Shown in pieces: positions 55,585 to 64,000 of a stretch of 64,000 bases of DNA (its first letter is position 1; each line of letters opens with the position of its first letter). A model generated the notes under the pieces. That model had not been told where the DNA came from. It saw only the letters and a list, made by a program, of their open reading frames with translations, and did no database searches. The translations under genes and the position numbers were made by a program. The stretch is from JBBDXI01 sp040902425 (GTDB taxonomy: Bacteria; Planctomycetota; Phycisphaerae; Phycisphaerales; UBA1924), in assembly GCA_040902425.1 (NCBI GenBank), contig JBBDXI010000045.1, forward strand, positions 62,001 through 126,000, written 5' to 3'.

Positions 55585-58500
55585 ATGCCCAAGCCCGCGC
55601 GCGACCCAGCCCGACGCCACATCCTCTTCCGGCCCCTGTGGCTGCGCACCTTCCGCCGGCGCCACCGCTGGCTCTTCCGCACCCTGGTCGCGGTCCCGCT
55701 CCTGCTGGTCGGGGCGTGGGTGCTGCTGACCCAGTCGCCGCTGGCGGGGATGCTGATCCTCCCCCGCATCGAGAGCGCCCTGAACCTGAAGGTCGAGGCC
55801 GACTCGGTCTACATCACCCGCTCGGGCGACCTTGTCCTCGAGCACGCCCGGTTCATCCTCCCGAACGTCCCCGGCCCCGCCGGGCAGGTCCTCCGCGTCG
55901 GGCGGCTCACGGCCGATGTGGACTGGCGGGCGACCCTCACCGGCACCGCCCGCTTCCACTCCCTGCGGATCGACGAGCCCCTGGTCCGCATCAGCCAGTC
56001 CACCCTCGACAACTCGCTCAATCTCGGCGCCCTGGACCTCCCCGCCTCCTCCGGATCCGGCGCCCTGCCCGCCGTCACCGTCTACAACGCCGGCATCGAG
56101 CTCGGCGAGCACCGGGGCGGCGCCTACACCCCGCTCCGCCACATCATCATGAACGGGCGCTTCGGCCCCGTCCCCGGCGACCCCGCCGGCGCCTACCAGT
56201 TCGCCTTCGACGAGAGCACCACCCGCGTCCGCACCCCCGGCGGCCCCCCGGAGCCGGGCCTCTCCCTCACCGGCAAGCTCCACCAGGACGGGCGCGTCGA
56301 GGGGGCCCTCGAACGCTTCGCCATCGGCGACTGGAGACCCGAGACCGTCCCCTCGACCGCACGCTCCCTCTACGCGGGGCTCGACCTCACCGGCGAGGTC
56401 CCGCGAACCACCTTCTCCTACACGGCACGCCAGGGCCTGGTCGCCGAGCTCGAGCTCCGCGGCGTCGGCGTCAACATCCCCGTCCCCCAGACCGATACCC
56501 TCGACCCCCGCCTGCCGCCGCTCATGGGGCCACCGGCGACCTCCCTGCGCATGCACGGGGTCAACGGCTCGATCAGCTTCGCCCGCGACACCGTGGATGC
56601 CCGCCTCACCGGCCTCATCGAGGACATCCCCTACACCGTCCACCTCACCTGGCAGGGCACCGACGCCAACTCGCCGTTCACCTGCGAGTTCCAAACGCCG
56701 CCGTTCCGCGTCGAGCGCAACCCCGCCATCCTGCCCTACCTCCCCCCCCGGGTCGGCAAGATCCTCCGCATCTTCTCCAGCCCCACCGCCCTGGCCGCCA
56801 CCCGCCTGACCGTCCGGCGCGGCGAGCCGGTGAACGGCGAGGCGGGCGAGATCTTCTTCTCCGGCGAGGTCGAGCTCTCCGAGGGCGTCGCCGCGTACGA
56901 GGACTTCCCCTACGAGTTCCGCGACCTGCACGCGGTCTTCCGCTTCGACAACGAGCGCGTCGAGGTCGTCAACCTCACCGGGCGAAGCGAGTCCGGCGCC
57001 ACCATGACCGCCCACGCCCTCATCACGCCCCTGGATGACACCGCCGAGATGACCGTGCAGGTGGATGTCGCCGGCGCCCCCATCGACGAGCGCCTGGCCG
57101 CGGCCCTCGGCCCGGCCGAGCGGGGCCTCCTCGGCACCCTCTTCAGCACGGCCCAGCACGCCCGCCTCGTCGAGGCGGGGCTGATCCGCACCGTCGCCGA
57201 CGCCGCCGCCGAGCGCGAGGAGCTCGCCCGCCTGCTCGATATGCTCCCCTTCCAGTCCGGCGAGGATGAGGCCGCCGTCCGCGCCGAGGTCCAGCGACTC
57301 ACCGACCGCGAGGCCGTGCCCATCTTCGACATGGGCGGGAGGGTCGATATCAGCGTGCACGCCCACACGCCCCGCGGCAAGGGCACGGGCTGGCGCACCG
57401 TCGTGGACATCCGCTTCCCCCGGGCCGAGCTGCTCCCCGAGCCCTTCCCCTACCCCGTCATCGTCGAGGACGCCACCGTCCGCATCGCCAACGACGAGGG
57501 GCGGCTGGCCACCGGCACCTTCCGCGGCCTCACCGGCGGGAGCGCCGAGGTGAACGCCGCGTTCCGCCTCCCCGACAGCGACACGCCCCACGCCGACCCC
57601 GACATCGCGCTGTTCGCCGTCGGCCTGCCGGTGGATGACCTGCTCATCCACGCCATCCCCGGCGATGAGGCCGAGGAGCCCGGCCGCCCAGCCCTGAAGC
57701 CGCTGCTGCGGCGGCTGAACCCGATCGGAACGGCCGATGCCTTCATCCGGATCGCCCCGCGCAGCCCGGGCGGGCGGATGGGCTTCGACACCGACATCCG
57801 CCTCGAAGGGGCGCGCCTCGCCCCCGCCACCGACCCGGGCGCCCAGCCCGTGATCATCGACGCCGTGAGCGCCCGGGTCGTCGCGACCGAGCGGGGCGCC
57901 GAGACCGAGCTGTACGGCCAGCCCCGCTACGCCCACGGCGGCAACCTCTCCGGCCCGATCACCCTCAACGTCCGGACCACCCACGGCGAAGACCGGGCCA
58001 GCGCCCCGGCCGTGAGCGCCCTCGCGACCATCCCCCAGCTCGTGCTCGACAGCCCCTTCGAGGCGCTGGTCGCCCCCTTCGCGCCCGACGGCGCCCGGAC
58101 CATCGAGGACCTCCGCCGCATCCACCGCCCCGCCGGCACGCTCGACGCCGCCGTCCGGATCGAGTCCCCCGCCGGCGGCGCCCCCAGCGTCGCGATCGAC
58201 CTCTCCGGCATCCACCGCTTCGCCGCCGACCTCTTCGGCGGGCGGCTGGAGATCCCCCGGGCCGCCGGCACCGCCTCCGTGCGCCCCGGCGAAGGCGCTG
58301 TCGGGTTCACCGGCTTCGGCGGGGCGATCCTCTACCAGGGCCAGCCCGCCGGCCGGGCGATCCTGGATGGACGCGCGGCGACCGGGGCCGGCGCGCCCGA
58401 GGCGCCCGCCCCCACCGACCTGTGCATCGCCGTCCGCGACGCCGCCTTCGAGTCGGGCCTGCTCTTCCGCGTCATCGAGGAGTTCCTCGGGCGCGACACC

Positions 58501-59970
58501 GCCATCACCTTCGGCGGCTACCGCCCGCGCGGCCAGTTCGACGGCGAGATCGCCGTCACCGCACCCGGCGGCCCGCAGGCCGCGCCCCGCCCGCGCATCA
58601 CGGGCCGCATCGTCCCGCGGACGCTCACGGCCGACTTCGCGGGCACGCCCATCGCCTTCGAGCGCATGTCGGGCTCCCTGGAGTTCGACCCCACCTCCGT
58701 CAAGCTCCGCGCCCTCACCGCCGAGTCACGCGAGTGGTCCCTCTCCGGCGACGGCGGCCTGCTCCTCACCCCCGGCGGCGGGTACGAGCTGCGGACGCTC
58801 CTGAGCATCCGCGGCCAGCGCCTGACCGACGACCTGCGGGCCGTGCTCCCGGAGGAGGTCCGCGCAGCGCTCGCCGGCATCGGCCTGGTCATCGACGGCC
58901 GGTTCGAGCTGCGGGACGCCTCGCTCAACGCCGGCGCCACCGCCGAGGGCCCCTGGGTCCGCTTCGACGGCGCGGTCGCGTTCGACAACGCCTCCTTCGA
59001 CGTGGGCCTGCCCATCCGCCGCATGAACGGGAACGTTGGCCTGCTCGTGGACCGCCGCCCGGAGGCCGCCCACGCCCGCTGGACCGCCGAGGTGGACGCC
59101 GAGTCCTTCAGCCTCGCCGGGGCCCACGTCCGCGATGCGCGGGCGGTCGTCTCCTCCGGCGTCGAGCCCGGCGAGGTGATCCTCCGGAGCGCCTCCGGCG
59201 AGTGCTACGGCGGCCGGCTGGTCGCCGAGGCCCACATCTTCCCCTCCGGCCCCGCCGCGGGCGACGAGCGCACCCTGGCCGCGGGCGTCAGGCTCGCCGG
59301 CGTCCGCTTCGCGCCCATGATCGCCGCCCTCACCTCGCGCCCCGGCGAGGAGGGCCCTCTCCCCCCGGAGGAGTCGCAGGCGCAGGACACCTCGCGCGGC
59401 GTCCTGGATGCGGACATCTCACTCGGCGGCCTCCTCGGGCGCCCCGAAACGCGCCGCGGGCGCGGGTCCATCCGCGTCTCCGGCGGGCGCATCATCAGCG
59501 TGCCGCTGGTGGTCCGGCTGGTGGAGGCGAGCAACCTGATGCTCCCCTCCAACTCGCGCCTCGACTTCGCGCGGGCCAACTTCTACATCGACGGCCAGAA
59601 CATGAACTTCGAGGAGGTGGCGATCCTCTCCACCGCCGTCGAGATCGTCGGCACCGGCGTCGTCGCCTGGCCCTCCCAGGCCATCGACTTCAGCTTCAAC
59701 TCCAAGGCCGCCCGCCCCATCCCGCTCCTCAGCCGCCTCATCCAGGGCATCCGCGATGAGCTGATCACCACCCGAGTCACCGGCGTCCTCTCCGACCCGG
59801 TCGTCACGCTCCAGCAGTTCCCCGGCCCCAGGCGTATCCTTGGCCGCCTCTTCGGGGGGCCCGAGGTCGCCCAGCGCTCCGCCGACTTCGAGCGCCGGAC
59901 CGAGGCCGCCGAGGCCCGCGCCCGCCGGCGCGCCGACGGCATCGTGCCGACCGGGCCCCGGGGGGACTGA
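55585..59970 (+). CDS. AsmA/YhdP-like envelope protein
   Basis: 1461 residues. One transmembrane helix near 33-50 (TLVAVPLLLVGAWVLL), then a long beta-rich chain. AsmA-like features: N-terminal IESALNLKVEADSVYITRSGDLVLEHARF, and a C-terminal AsmA_2-like part with LLGRPETRRGRGSIRVSGGRI, VEASNLMLPSNSRLDF and GTGVVAWPSQAIDF. Proteins of this class bridge inner and outer membranes and move phospholipids. TAGAAT at 55549-55554 gives a 24-base leader. Confidence 0.8.
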   Translation: MPKPARDPARRHILFRPLWLRTFRRRHRWLFRTLVAVPLLLVGAWVLLTQSPLAGMLILPRIESALNLKVEADSVYITRSGDLVLEHARFILPNVPGPAGQVLRVGRLTADVDWRATLTGTARFHSLRIDEPLVRISQSTLDNSLNLGALDLPASSGSGALPAVTVYNAGIELGEHRGGAYTPLRHIIMNGRFGPVPGDPAGAYQFAFDESTTRVRTPGGPPEPGLSLTGKLHQDGRVEGALERFAIGDWRPETVPSTARSLYAGLDLTGEVPRTTFSYTARQGLVAELELRGVGVNIPVPQTDTLDPRLPPLMGPPATSLRMHGVNGSISFARDTVDARLTGLIEDIPYTVHLTWQGTDANSPFTCEFQTPPFRVERNPAILPYLPPRVGKILRIFSSPTALAATRLTVRRGEPVNGEAGEIFFSGEVELSEGVAAYEDFPYEFRDLHAVFRFDNERVEVVNLTGRSESGATMTAHALITPLDDTAEMTVQVDVAGAPIDERLAAALGPAERGLLGTLFSTAQHARLVEAGLIRTVADAAAEREELARLLDMLPFQSGEDEAAVRAEVQRLTDREAVPIFDMGGRVDISVHAHTPRGKGTGWRTVVDIRFPRAELLPEPFPYPVIVEDATVRIANDEGRLATGTFRGLTGGSAEVNAAFRLPDSDTPHADPDIALFAVGLPVDDLLIHAIPGDEAEEPGRPALKPLLRRLNPIGTADAFIRIAPRSPGGRMGFDTDIRLEGARLAPATDPGAQPVIIDAVSARVVATERGAETELYGQPRYAHGGNLSGPITLNVRTTHGEDRASAPAVSALATIPQLVLDSPFEALVAPFAPDGARTIEDLRRIHRPAGTLDAAVRIESPAGGAPSVAIDLSGIHRFAADLFGGRLEIPRAAGTASVRPGEGAVGFTGFGGAILYQGQPAGRAILDGRAATGAGAPEAPAPTDLCIAVRDAAFESGLLFRVIEEFLGRDTAITFGGYRPRGQFDGEIAVTAPGGPQAAPRPRITGRIVPRTLTADFAGTPIAFERMSGSLEFDPTSVKLRALTAESREWSLSGDGGLLLTPGGGYELRTLLSIRGQRLTDDLRAVLPEEVRAALAGIGLVIDGRFELRDASLNAGATAEGPWVRFDGAVAFDNASFDVGLPIRRMNGNVGLLVDRRPEAAHARWTAEVDAESFSLAGAHVRDARAVVSSGVEPGEVILRSASGECYGGRLVAEAHIFPSGPAAGDERTLAAGVRLAGVRFAPMIAALTSRPGEEGPLPPEESQAQDTSRGVLDADISLGGLLGRPETRRGRGSIRVSGGRIISVPLVVRLVEASNLMLPSNSRLDFARANFYIDGQNMNFEEVAILSTAVEIVGTGVVAWPSQAIDFSFNSKAARPIPLLSRLIQGIRDELITTRVTGVLSDPVVTLQQFPGPRRILGRLFGGPEVAQRSADFERRTEAAEARARRRADGIVPTGPRGD

Positions 59971-60060
59971 CCGGAGCGGCCGGACGCTCCGCGGCCGGTC
60001 CATGCCTTTCCCGCCGCGGAGCCCCCCGGGCGACCCAACAGCGAACAACCCCGGACACCC

Positions 60061-61200
60061 ATGCACCCAGCCACGCCCGAGCCCAACCGGCTCGAACTCG
60101 ACCCCGCCCCGACCACCCAGCCGCGCGACGAGAGCGCTGCGCCCCCCGAGCGCCCCGTCACCCGGCGCGCCGACGACCCGGACATCACCGCCACCCTCGA
60201 CCGTCTCATCGAGGAACTGGGGGGCGAAGCCGGCAGCTACGACGCCCGCCTCGTCCGCGAGCTGCTGGTCGCCGGCCTCAAGCTCATCCCCGACGGGCGC
60301 GACACCGGCGAGCTCAAGCTCATCACCGCCGCCGTCAAGGAGCTCCGCTACGCCTACCGCGTCTTCGCCCAGTACCGCGAGCCCCACAAGGTGACGATCT
60401 TCGGCTCCGCCCGCACCCCCGCCACCCACTCCGACTACGTGACGACCGTCGAGTTCAGCAAGCTCATGGCCGAGCGGGGCTGGATGATCATCACCGGCGC
60501 CGGCGGCGGCATCATGCACGCCGGCCACGTCGGCCCCGGGCGCGCCGGCAGCTTCGGCGTCGCCATCCGCCTCCCCTTCGAGACCACCGCCAACGAGGTC
60601 ATCGCCGGCGACCAGAAGCTCATCCACTTCCGCTACTTCTTTACCCGCAAGCTCATGTTCCTCAGCCAGGCGGAGGCGGTGGTCCTCCTCCCCGGCGGCT
60701 TCGGCACGCTCGACGAGAGCTACGAAACGTTGACGCTGGTCCAGACCGGCAAGGCCTCGATGATCCCCATCGTCATGCTCGAGGGCGAGGGCGGCACCTA
60801 CTGGGACCAGTGGGAGGCCTTCACCAAGGGCGCCCTGCTCTCCCGCGGCCTCATCAGCCCCGAAGACACCAACCTCTGGCACCGCGCGAAAGACCCCACC
60901 GACGCCGCGGACCACGTCACCCGCTTCTACCGCCTCTACCACTCCTCACGCTACGTCAAGGACGACCTGGTCATCCGCCTCAAGGCCCCCATCTCCGAGC
61001 GCGACCTCGCCCGCCTGAACGAGGAGTTTGCCATCCTCGTCCGCTCCGGAACGATGGCCCTCCGAGGCCCGCTCGAGGTCGAGGACGACCATCTCGACCT
61101 CCCGCGCCTTGTCTTCACGCACACCCGCAGCAAGTTCGGGCTGGTGCGGAAGCTGATCGACCGGATCAACGAGTGCGAGCCCCTCAGCCCGAAGGGCTGA
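60061..61200 (+). CDS. LOG-family nucleotide-processing protein
   Basis: 379 residues. Contains GSARTP, ITGAGGGIMHAGHVGPGRAGS and the LOG signature PGGFGTLDESYE, so it belongs with the LOG/PpnN (lysine-decarboxylase-like fold) group that cleaves nucleotide 5'-monophosphates. An N-terminal 60-residue extension and a C-terminal domain of about 100 residues exceed the plain LOG core. The last residues CEPLSPKG and the stop codon lie in a family E repeat. Confidence 0.88.
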   Translation: MHPATPEPNRLELDPAPTTQPRDESAAPPERPVTRRADDPDITATLDRLIEELGGEAGSYDARLVRELLVAGLKLIPDGRDTGELKLITAAVKELRYAYRVFAQYREPHKVTIFGSARTPATHSDYVTTVEFSKLMAERGWMIITGAGGGIMHAGHVGPGRAGSFGVAIRLPFETTANEVIAGDQKLIHFRYFFTRKLMFLSQAEAVVLLPGGFGTLDESYETLTLVQTGKASMIPIVMLEGEGGTYWDQWEAFTKGALLSRGLISPEDTNLWHRAKDPTDAADHVTRFYRLYHSSRYVKDDLVIRLKAPISERDLARLNEEFAILVRSGTMALRGPLEVEDDHLDLPRLVFTHTRSKFGLVRKLIDRINECEPLSPKG

Positions 61201-61280
61201 ACGTCATAGCCGGGCACAGCAGAGCGCCACTCCCGGTCAGCGCCGACCTCCTGCGCACCCTGAAAGGGTGCACGTGGCCT
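61183..61280. repeat. Family E repeat overlapping a stop codon
   Basis: CTCAGCCCGAAGGGCTGA at 61183-61200 encodes the last codons and the stop of the LOG-family gene; then TAGCCGGG and CACCCTGAAAGGGTGCACG. Same module order as 21519-21650. Confidence 0.6.
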
Positions 61281-61343
61281 CTGCCACTCGGGAGGGCTCC
61301 GGCCCAATAGGGATCTACCACCCCGCGCGTCATCCGGTCGGGC

Positions 61344-61751
61344 TCAGCGCGTGAGCAGCGCCACCGCAAACACGCCCGTGAAGTAGGTCCACACAAGGGT
61401 GGCGACGACGTGTGCGACGGAGCGTCCCGCGTGCCCCTGCCAGAGCCTCTCGTCGTAGTAGCCGATCTGCACCAGCAGCCGCACGCCCCAGAAGAGCGTG
61501 AACCCCGCCAGCACCGCGCCCGCCAGCGGCGAGCGGTCCAGCAGCATCCTCGTGCCTGCGACGCTGAGCAGCCCCATCAGCACCAGCACCAGGACGATGA
61601 ACGCCGTGTGCACGACAAAGATCTGGCGATTGAGCAGCGAGAGCTTCGCCAGGTCCGCCCGCCACCCCAGCCAGCGCGGGAAGAACAGGTGCAGCCCCGC
61701 CAGCACCAGCATGAGACCCCCGGCCGCACGCACGTGCGGTTCGATGATCAT
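61344..61751 (-). CDS. Four-helix membrane protein
   Basis: 135 residues from ATG 61751; four hydrophobic helices (about 8-24, 46-66, 77-96, 111-132) with a short FFPRWLGWRADLAKLSLLNRQ loop. Family not recognised. The ATG overlaps the stop of the methyltransferase gene by four bases, so it is the last gene of the operon led by the GbsR-like regulator. Confidence 0.75.
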   Translation of the reverse strand: MIIEPHVRAAGGLMLVLAGLHLFFPRWLGWRADLAKLSLLNRQIFVVHTAFIVLVLVLMGLLSVAGTRMLLDRSPLAGAVLAGFTLFWGVRLLVQIGYYDERLWQGHAGRSVAHVVATLVWTYFTGVFAVALLTR

Positions 61752-62512
61752 GACGTGCTCCTCAGGATGAAGACACGGACGAACGGCGTAATCCGAGACT
61801 CGCGCGCGGCCCGAAGCCCGGCGGCGGCGAAGGTCCGCAGCCAGACCGCCCGCGACAGAAAGTGGAGGAAGCCCGGCCCGAACGCCGCGAAGTTGGCCGC
61901 GTCGCGCAGGTGCTCGACGACCACGACGACGCCCCCCGCGCCGAGCGCCGACCTCGCGCGGCCGAGGAGCGCCGCCCGCTCGGCAGCGCCGCGGACCTCG
62001 TGAGCGCAGAACACCATGAACACCGCGTCGAGCCCGCTCAGTCCCCCGGGCCAGTCGCCCAGCCCGACGGGGCGCGCGCTCTGCGCCCGCTCCCCCCGCG
62101 CCCGCGCGATCGAGTGCTCCGTCATCTCCGAGGCATCGAAGACGTCGAGCACCTCGACCGGCCGGCCCCCGAGCACGCGCCCAAGGCCCGGGGTGGACTC
62201 ATCCAGCCCGGCATGCACGTTCGCCCACCGCCGCACGGCGCCGATGGCGGGGTCCCGCGCCCACTCCCAGCGGTACAGCGGCGAGCGGTCGTACACCCAG
62301 TGCGACACCAGCACCGAGCCCACCGTCCACCACGCCGACAGCGCCACGCCGGACCAGACGACCGCCGTCATCCACCGCGGCAGGTCCAGCGCGAGCGCCG
62401 CTGTCAACCCAACCAGGAGCGCCGCTATCCCCGCCGCGTACCGCGGCCAGTTGTAGCGGACGATCTGGGCCGCCCCTTCCCACCCCCCCCGATGCTCCAC
62501 CGCGAGGTTCAT
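61748..62512 (-). CDS. Membrane-anchored SAM-dependent methyltransferase-like protein
   Basis: 254 residues from ATG 62512. Two helices near 27-46 and 53-75, then a Rossmann-like part: VEVLDVFDASEMTEHSIARA (motif I region, GxG poorly kept), GLDAVFMVFCAHEVRG (motif IV), LGAGGVVVVVEHLRD. This resembles methyltransferases but with a degenerate glycine loop, so activity is uncertain. Substrate unknown. Its ATG overlaps the stop codon of the DUF2071-like gene. Confidence 0.65.
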   Translation of the reverse strand: MNLAVEHRGGWEGAAQIVRYNWPRYAAGIAALLVGLTAALALDLPRWMTAVVWSGVALSAWWTVGSVLVSHWVYDRSPLYRWEWARDPAIGAVRRWANVHAGLDESTPGLGRVLGGRPVEVLDVFDASEMTEHSIARARGERAQSARPVGLGDWPGGLSGLDAVFMVFCAHEVRGAAERAALLGRARSALGAGGVVVVVEHLRDAANFAAFGPGFLHFLSRAVWLRTFAAAGLRAARESRITPFVRVFILRSTS

Positions 62513-63266
62513 GCGGCCTCCCCAGCGATGGGCTCGCGCACGCCCCGCTCCCACCGATAGTCGATGCCGCGGGTGTGGAACGCGCTCGCCAGCACCGGCC
62601 GCGCCCCGCCGAACGCCGGCCCTTCGAGAAACGCCGACCAGACCCGCTCGAGCGCCACGGGTCGCGGCTCCCAGTGCTCCCGCACCCCCTTGATCCGCAC
62701 GATCGACCGCGTCTGCACCTCGTAGTCGAACGTCCAGGGGAGCGGCCCCGCGAAGCGCCGCGCCTCGCGCCAATCCGCGAAGGGAGACCCCGGGGGCAGC
62801 ACAGCGCCCTCCTGCCGGTCCGCGGCCACATCAAGATCGCCGCGCCCGTCCCGCGTGCGGACATGCACCTCGAGCCGCTCTCCGCCCTCCCGCAGCGCCG
62901 CCTCGCACTTGTGATAGTTGTAGTGCGTCAGCAGGTTCCCGCCGACCACCATCCCCCACCGGTCCGCATCGCTCCGCAGGATCCGCAGGCCCCGCAGCGT
63001 GCGACCCGCGGCCCGGTGCCTCGCGAACACCGGTACCCCGCGAGAAAGAAGTCCCGCCCCAGGGCCGCCGGCGCCCAAACCGGCCGCATCCCCCGCGTCT
63101 GCACCATCGCCGCGGCCACGAACCCGTTCCCGCGGAGCGTGTCCAGCTCCAGCCCCGGCGGCAGCAGCGGCCGCAGCACCGCCTCCGGGAACGCCCACGT
63201 CACCACCAGGCAGTGATCGAACCGGGCTCTCATCGGGATCGGGTGCCGCCTCAGCACGTGCAGCAT
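62509..63266 (-). pseudogene. DUF2071/YqjF-like gene broken by a one-base frameshift
   Basis: From ATG 63266 the frame reads RFDHCLVVTWAFPEAVLRPL, ...GRDFFLAGYR, then leaves the family; the next frame continues VFARHRAAGRTLRGLRILRS...NLLTHYNYH to the stop at 62509. Adding one base near 63031 (in the CGG-TGT sequence) joins them into an intact DUF2071 protein (about 252 residues). Either sequencing error, mutation or a programmed slip. It lies in an operon with overlapping neighbours. Confidence 0.75.
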
Positions 63267-63278
63267 GGCTCGTCCTCC

Positions 63279-63830
63279 TTACGCGGCCCCGAGCAGGCGC
63301 CGCAGCGCCGGCCCCAGCCGCGCCAACTTCGAGATCGCCCCGGCCGGGAGCCGCCGCATCTGCTCGTAGCAGGCGGTGGTGGTCTCGAAGAACCCCAGCA
63401 TCGCCCGCAGCTTCTCGCGCGTCCCCGGCCAGCCGCCCTTCTCGCGCTCGGCCTCCGCCAGGCACTCCCGCAGCACCCGCACCGTCGGTTCCACTTCTCG
63501 CTTCAGACGCTCGTCCATGACGACGCGGAACAGCTCCCACACGTCGGCCATGGTCTCGAAGTGGTCGCGCCGGTCGCCCATCGCGTGCACCACCCGGACC
63601 AGCCCCCAGCTCTGCAGCTCCCGAAGGCTCGTGCTCACGTTCGAGCGCGCCACCGAGAGCGCCCCGGCGATCTCCTCGGCGTTCAGCGGTCGGGGCGAGA
63701 GGTACAGCAGCGCGTGGGCCTGCGCCACCGTGCGGTTCACCCCCCAGCGCGTCCCCATCTCCCCCCAGTGGAGGACGAAGCGGCGGGCGGCGGGCGAGAG
63801 CTGGACGGTAGTGTCTGTCATTTCTGTCAT
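63279..63830 (-). CDS. GbsR/MarR-type transcriptional regulator
   Basis: 183 residues from ATG 63830. Winged helix: AQAHALLYLSPRPLNAEEIAGALSVARSNVSTSLRELQSWGLVRV, with WELFRVVMDERLKREVEPT after it, as in GbsR-like repressors. It is the first gene of an operon with the DUF2071-like, methyltransferase-like and four-helix genes. It starts inside a perfect 16-bp palindrome, so autoregulation is likely. Confidence 0.85.
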   Translation of the reverse strand: MTEMTDTTVQLSPAARRFVLHWGEMGTRWGVNRTVAQAHALLYLSPRPLNAEEIAGALSVARSNVSTSLRELQSWGLVRVVHAMGDRRDHFETMADVWELFRVVMDERLKREVEPTVRVLRECLAEAEREKGGWPGTREKLRAMLGFFETTTACYEQMRRLPAGAISKLARLGPALRRLLGAA

Positions 63831-63837
63831 GACAGAA
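63822..63837. promoter_or_regulatory. Operator-like palindrome over the regulator start
   Basis: TTCTGTCATGACAGAA, perfect 16-bp palindrome covering the ATG, with extra half-sites TCTGTCA (63814-63820) and TACAGAA (63840-63846). TATGTT overlaps its upstream edge as the likely -10. This layout fits autorepression. Confidence 0.6.
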
Positions 63838-63929
63838 CATACAGAACCAACAGGCCGATGTCAAGCCCGCGCGCCGGTCCTTTCCTGCACACGACCGACA
63901 CCCCGTCCCCCGCCCGAACGGGCTTCTCC

Positions 63930-63935
63930 TACGAT
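63930..63935 (+). promoter_or_regulatory. -10 box of the SRAP gene, leaderless geometry
   Basis: TACGAT, a six-base gap, ATG at 63942. Confidence 0.5.
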
Positions 63936-63941
63936 CGCGGC

Positions 63942-64000
63942 ATGTGCGGCCGCTTCTTCCTCGCCACCCCCGCCGAGGCCATCGCCAGGCTCTTCGGCCT
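63942..64000 (+). CDS. SRAP-family protein (YedK/HMCES), partial
   Basis: Only the first 19 codons are inside the window: MCGRFFLATPAEAIARLFG. The absolutely conserved MCGRF start, with catalytic Cys2, marks SOS-response-associated peptidase proteins that form a covalent shield on abasic sites in single-stranded DNA. Confidence 0.8.
   Translation, partial: MCGRFFLATPAEAIARLFG

Noticed and set aside
53965..58215. A single 1416-residue minus-strand protein
   Set aside because: Only the last 509 residues are RadA. The rest is antisense to the AsmA-like gene, and a promoter with leaderless geometry marks the RadA start at 55494.

Overview
The window reads as a very GC-rich planctomycete chromosome, most likely class Phycisphaerae. 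The taxonomic signals are: several small membrane proteins built on a CxxCGYxLxGL...CPEC zinc ribbon; a secreted protein ending in two NCDQSTAPPVLNVADF dockerin-like repeats with HAF-type repeats in its body; a DUF1570-type secreted HExxH protein; and RNase E/G, sigma-54 and AsmA-like envelope genes. This placement is inference from protein signatures. No rRNA is present.

Layout. 1-7.0 kb: RNase E/G (runs off the left edge, long structured leader), PTS enzyme I, and divergent rho, whose RNA-binding OB fold is missing. 7.1-9.6 kb: feoAB iron uptake. 9.6-17.9 kb: small membrane protein, STAS protein, rsmE, proline-rich membrane protein, secreted ADP-ribosylglycohydrolase-like protein, gmd, GT-C glycosyltransferase, tyrosine phosphatase. 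17.9-21.5 kb: recR, rpoN, pyrB. 21.7-26.1 kb: five zinc-ribbon membrane proteins. 26.2-32 kb: uvrA, beta-barrel protein, DUF1570-like protein. 32.2-36.9 kb: troABCD-type metal ABC transporter, both permeases fused to DtxR-like domains, with a palindromic operator at the promoter. 36.98 kb: tRNA-Ala(TGC). 37-44.6 kb: accessory region with a decayed two-gene module, an IS1-like transposase, a ribbon-helix-helix gene, a HicB-like gene and a strongly structured intergenic RNA candidate. 44.6-53.9 kb: EamA permease, AI-2E exporter with a collagen-like insert, dockerin protein, Minf_1886 protein, alkyladenine glycosylase, DoxX, PilZ, haem protein, GNAT, thioesterase. 54-61.2 kb: radA, a 1461-residue AsmA-like protein, LOG-family protein. 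61.3-63.8 kb: a four-gene operon under a GbsR/MarR-like regulator, one gene frameshifted. 63.9 kb: start of an SRAP (YedK/HMCES) gene.

Two genome-wide themes stand out. First, thirteen genes have a TANNNT-like -10 hexamer ending exactly six bases before the start codon, the geometry of leaderless transcription. Second, several families of short palindromic repeats are scattered between genes and also sit in frame inside conserved genes (recR, rpoN, uvrA, radA and an unknown protein), adding short low-complexity peptides. The best candidate for something undescribed is the multi-hairpin RNA at 42.33-42.58 kb inside the accessory region.

Functional links: feoAB and tro handle Fe2+ and Mn/Zn; recR, radA, uvrA, the alkyladenine glycosylase and SRAP cover DNA repair; gmd and the two GT-C proteins suggest envelope glycan synthesis; rne and rho are RNA-level regulators, both preceded by long leaders.
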